Below, piece after piece: positions 4,902-5,408 of a stretch of 5,408 nt of DNA (the stretch's first letter is position 1; each line of letters begins with the position of its first letter). Below the pieces are notes generated by a model that worked only from the letters and a program-made list of their open reading frames with translations, was not told the origin of the DNA and did not search any database. Source of the stretch: CAYZSU01 sp964480565. Its GTDB lineage: Bacteria; UBA10199; 2-02-FULL-44-16; JAAZCA01. The stretch is from NCBI GenBank assembly GCA_964480565.1, contig CAYZSU010000112.1, positions 1 through 5,408 on the forward strand, read 5' to 3'. Made by a program: the position numbers and the translations under genes.

Positions 4902-5271
4902 CCAACGCATCTGTCTTTTCCTCTGATTGCATGAAGACTATCATGCTATCACCCATGATCATGGACTTATCCAGGCTAAATAGATCTGACCCATGAATCA
5001 CACCAAGTGGTTTATTCTGAGCCATATGCAAAATCACATCTGTTTTTGCTTTATCTGTAAGTGATGTTAAAAGTGCATTGCTAATTTTCTGTGCAGGTAT
5101 TGTTTGTTGATTGCCAAGCCCTAATGTTGTCATAAATAACTTGGACTCATCTGCACTAATTGTCTTTGCATTTACACTTAATGTATCCTGCCCCATGTCA
5201 AATTGACCATTTTGATTCACATCATTAAATGATAATGGGGTATGTTGAATAGAAATTGATTGTACTGTCAT
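4891..5271 (-). CDS. N-terminal fragment of the broken gene, as now translatable (126 codons)
   Basis: This is what the present sequence can express from the well-placed ATG at 5271: 123 native residues plus three (GDC) contributed by the end of the inserted element, which also supplies the TGA stop. AAAGGAG seven bases upstream makes the start convincing. The protein is polar and soluble-looking, with a D-x-N-x-N-G loop (D17-D29) and no membrane segment or signal peptide. Whether the truncated product is stable or functional is unknown. Confidence 0.5.
   Translation of the reverse strand: MTVQSISIQHTPLSFNDVNQNGQFDMGQDTLSVNAKTISADESKLFMTTLGLGNQQTIPAQKISNALLTSLTDKAKTDVILHMAQNKPLGVIHGSDLFSLDKSMIMGDSMIVFMQSEEKTDALGDC
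4902..4907. repeat. target-site duplication of the MITE, right copy (CCAACG)
   Basis: Matches 4746-4751 exactly and lies directly after the TTTTTCAACAGTCCC terminus. On the minus strand it is the CGTTGG of codons GCG TTG G, the point where the reading frame was interrupted. Confidence 0.75.
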
Positions 5272-5278
5272 TGTGTGT

Positions 5279-5285
5279 CTCCTTT
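5279..5285 (-). promoter_or_regulatory. ribosome binding site AAAGGAG of the broken gene
   Basis: On the minus strand AAAGGAG stands seven bases (ACACACA) before the ATG at 5271. It is the strongest Shine-Dalgarno match in the window and fixes the start of the disrupted gene. Confidence 0.75.
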
Positions 5286-5290
5286 AAGAT

Positions 5291-5314
5291 GATGCGATCT
5301 CTCATTATCGCATC
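5291..5314. repeat. 8-bp inverted repeat in the leader of the broken gene
   Basis: GATGCGAT (5291-5298) and ATCGCATC (5307-5314) are perfect complements around an 8-nt spacer. On the minus strand the repeat ends five bases before AAAGGAG and contains a -10-like GATAAT, so it could be an operator or, if transcribed, a hairpin next to the ribosome site. No regulator is recognised. Confidence 0.4.
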
Positions 5315-5316
5315 CG

Positions 5317-5341
5317 TCATTCACATCATCATGATGAATGA
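5317..5341. repeat. inverted repeat TCATTCA/TGAATGA with central CATCATGATG palindrome
   Basis: TCATTCA (5317-5323) is complementary to TGAATGA (5335-5341), and a 10-bp palindrome CATCATGATG occupies 5327-5336 between and overlapping the right arm. It lies 45-70 bases upstream of the start at 5271, where the promoter should be. Only weak promoter boxes are visible, so this is a candidate operator without an assigned protein. Confidence 0.3.
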
Positions 5342-5355
5342 AATTAAGTTATATC

Positions 5356-5408
5356 ACTAGTGTCCGGTTAAATTAGAGATATTTAGGGCATGAATCTGAA
5401 GTTCTTTT
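5356..5408. mobile_element. possible insertion-sequence terminus running off the window
   Basis: ACTAGTGTCCGGTTAAATT resembles, from memory, terminal inverted repeats of IS4-type insertion sequences that begin with AGTGTCCGGTTAAA. An ATG at 5390 on the plus strand opens a frame (MNLKFF) to the window edge, in the position expected for a transposase gene start, but without a clear ribosome site. Neither the other end nor a transposase motif is visible, so the call is tentative. Confidence 0.3.

Larger units (their letters stand above)
4351..5271 (-). pseudogene. disrupted gene of unknown function (MITE insertion plus in-frame TAG)
   Basis: Three coding pieces lie in one minus-strand frame. 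Piece 1 (ATG at 5271) reads to ...EEKTDAL, then hits the element and stops at TGA 4891-4893. Piece 2 resumes after the element as DEFIAKHPHHYVAKDYQSG... and ends in TAG at 4648-4650. Piece 3 continues in the same frame after the TAG to the stop at 4351. Deleting the element and one CCAACG copy (156 bases) joins GCG TTG to GAT GAA TTT with no frame change and gives a 155-residue protein ending at the TAG. Reading through the TAG would give 254 codons. No signal peptide is evident. Near the N-terminus DVNQNGQFDMGQD (17-29) resembles a calcium-binding loop of the EF-hand or dockerin sort. A strong ribosome site (AAAGGAG) precedes the ATG. No family is recognised. The TAG may be a second mutation or a genuine end of a 155-residue protein followed by another short gene. 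Confidence 0.75.

Overview
The window comes from a Gram-negative, AT-rich bacterial genome. It encodes a FadL-type outer-membrane barrel protein and an exported cell-wall hydrolase. It is most likely proteobacterial, possibly a gammaproteobacterium; that is an impression from protein style, and no rRNA or other phylogenetic marker is present.

Layout from left to right: (1) Positions 2-97 may be the 3' end of a plus-strand gene running in from the left. It converges on a minus-strand FadL-family gene (170-1477), with a strong hairpin terminator between them. (2) A roughly 400-bp divergent intergenic region (1517-1913) contains the likely fadL promoter. It also holds what looks like a complete small minus-strand transcription unit (promoter 1693-1720, terminator 1614-1642), which is either a ~75-nt small RNA or an attenuated leader of fadL. 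Two copies of a 10-bp palindrome and the promoter of the rightward gene lie there too. (3) A 788-codon plus-strand gene (1914-4280) encodes a secreted SH3b/NlpC-P60 peptidoglycan endopeptidase. Its unusual N-terminal half carries a tandemly duplicated domain of about 118 residues. (4) A bidirectional terminator follows at 4284-4320. (5) The right end (4351-5271, minus strand) is one broken gene of unknown function. A ~150-bp MITE-like palindromic element (about 4751-4901) sits in it, flanked by the direct repeat CCAACG. Removing the element plus one repeat copy rejoins the two coding pieces exactly in frame. Further on, a single in-frame TAG separates the rejoined frame from the last 98 codons. 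(6) Upstream of this gene are inverted repeats and, at the window edge, a sequence that resembles the terminus of another insertion sequence.

The two intact genes are both envelope genes (outer-membrane uptake channel, periplasmic wall hydrolase), but they are divergently transcribed and nothing shows a shared pathway. The most informative part is the right end, where the sequence records a mobile-element insertion that can be undone on paper, followed or preceded by a second lesion in the same gene.
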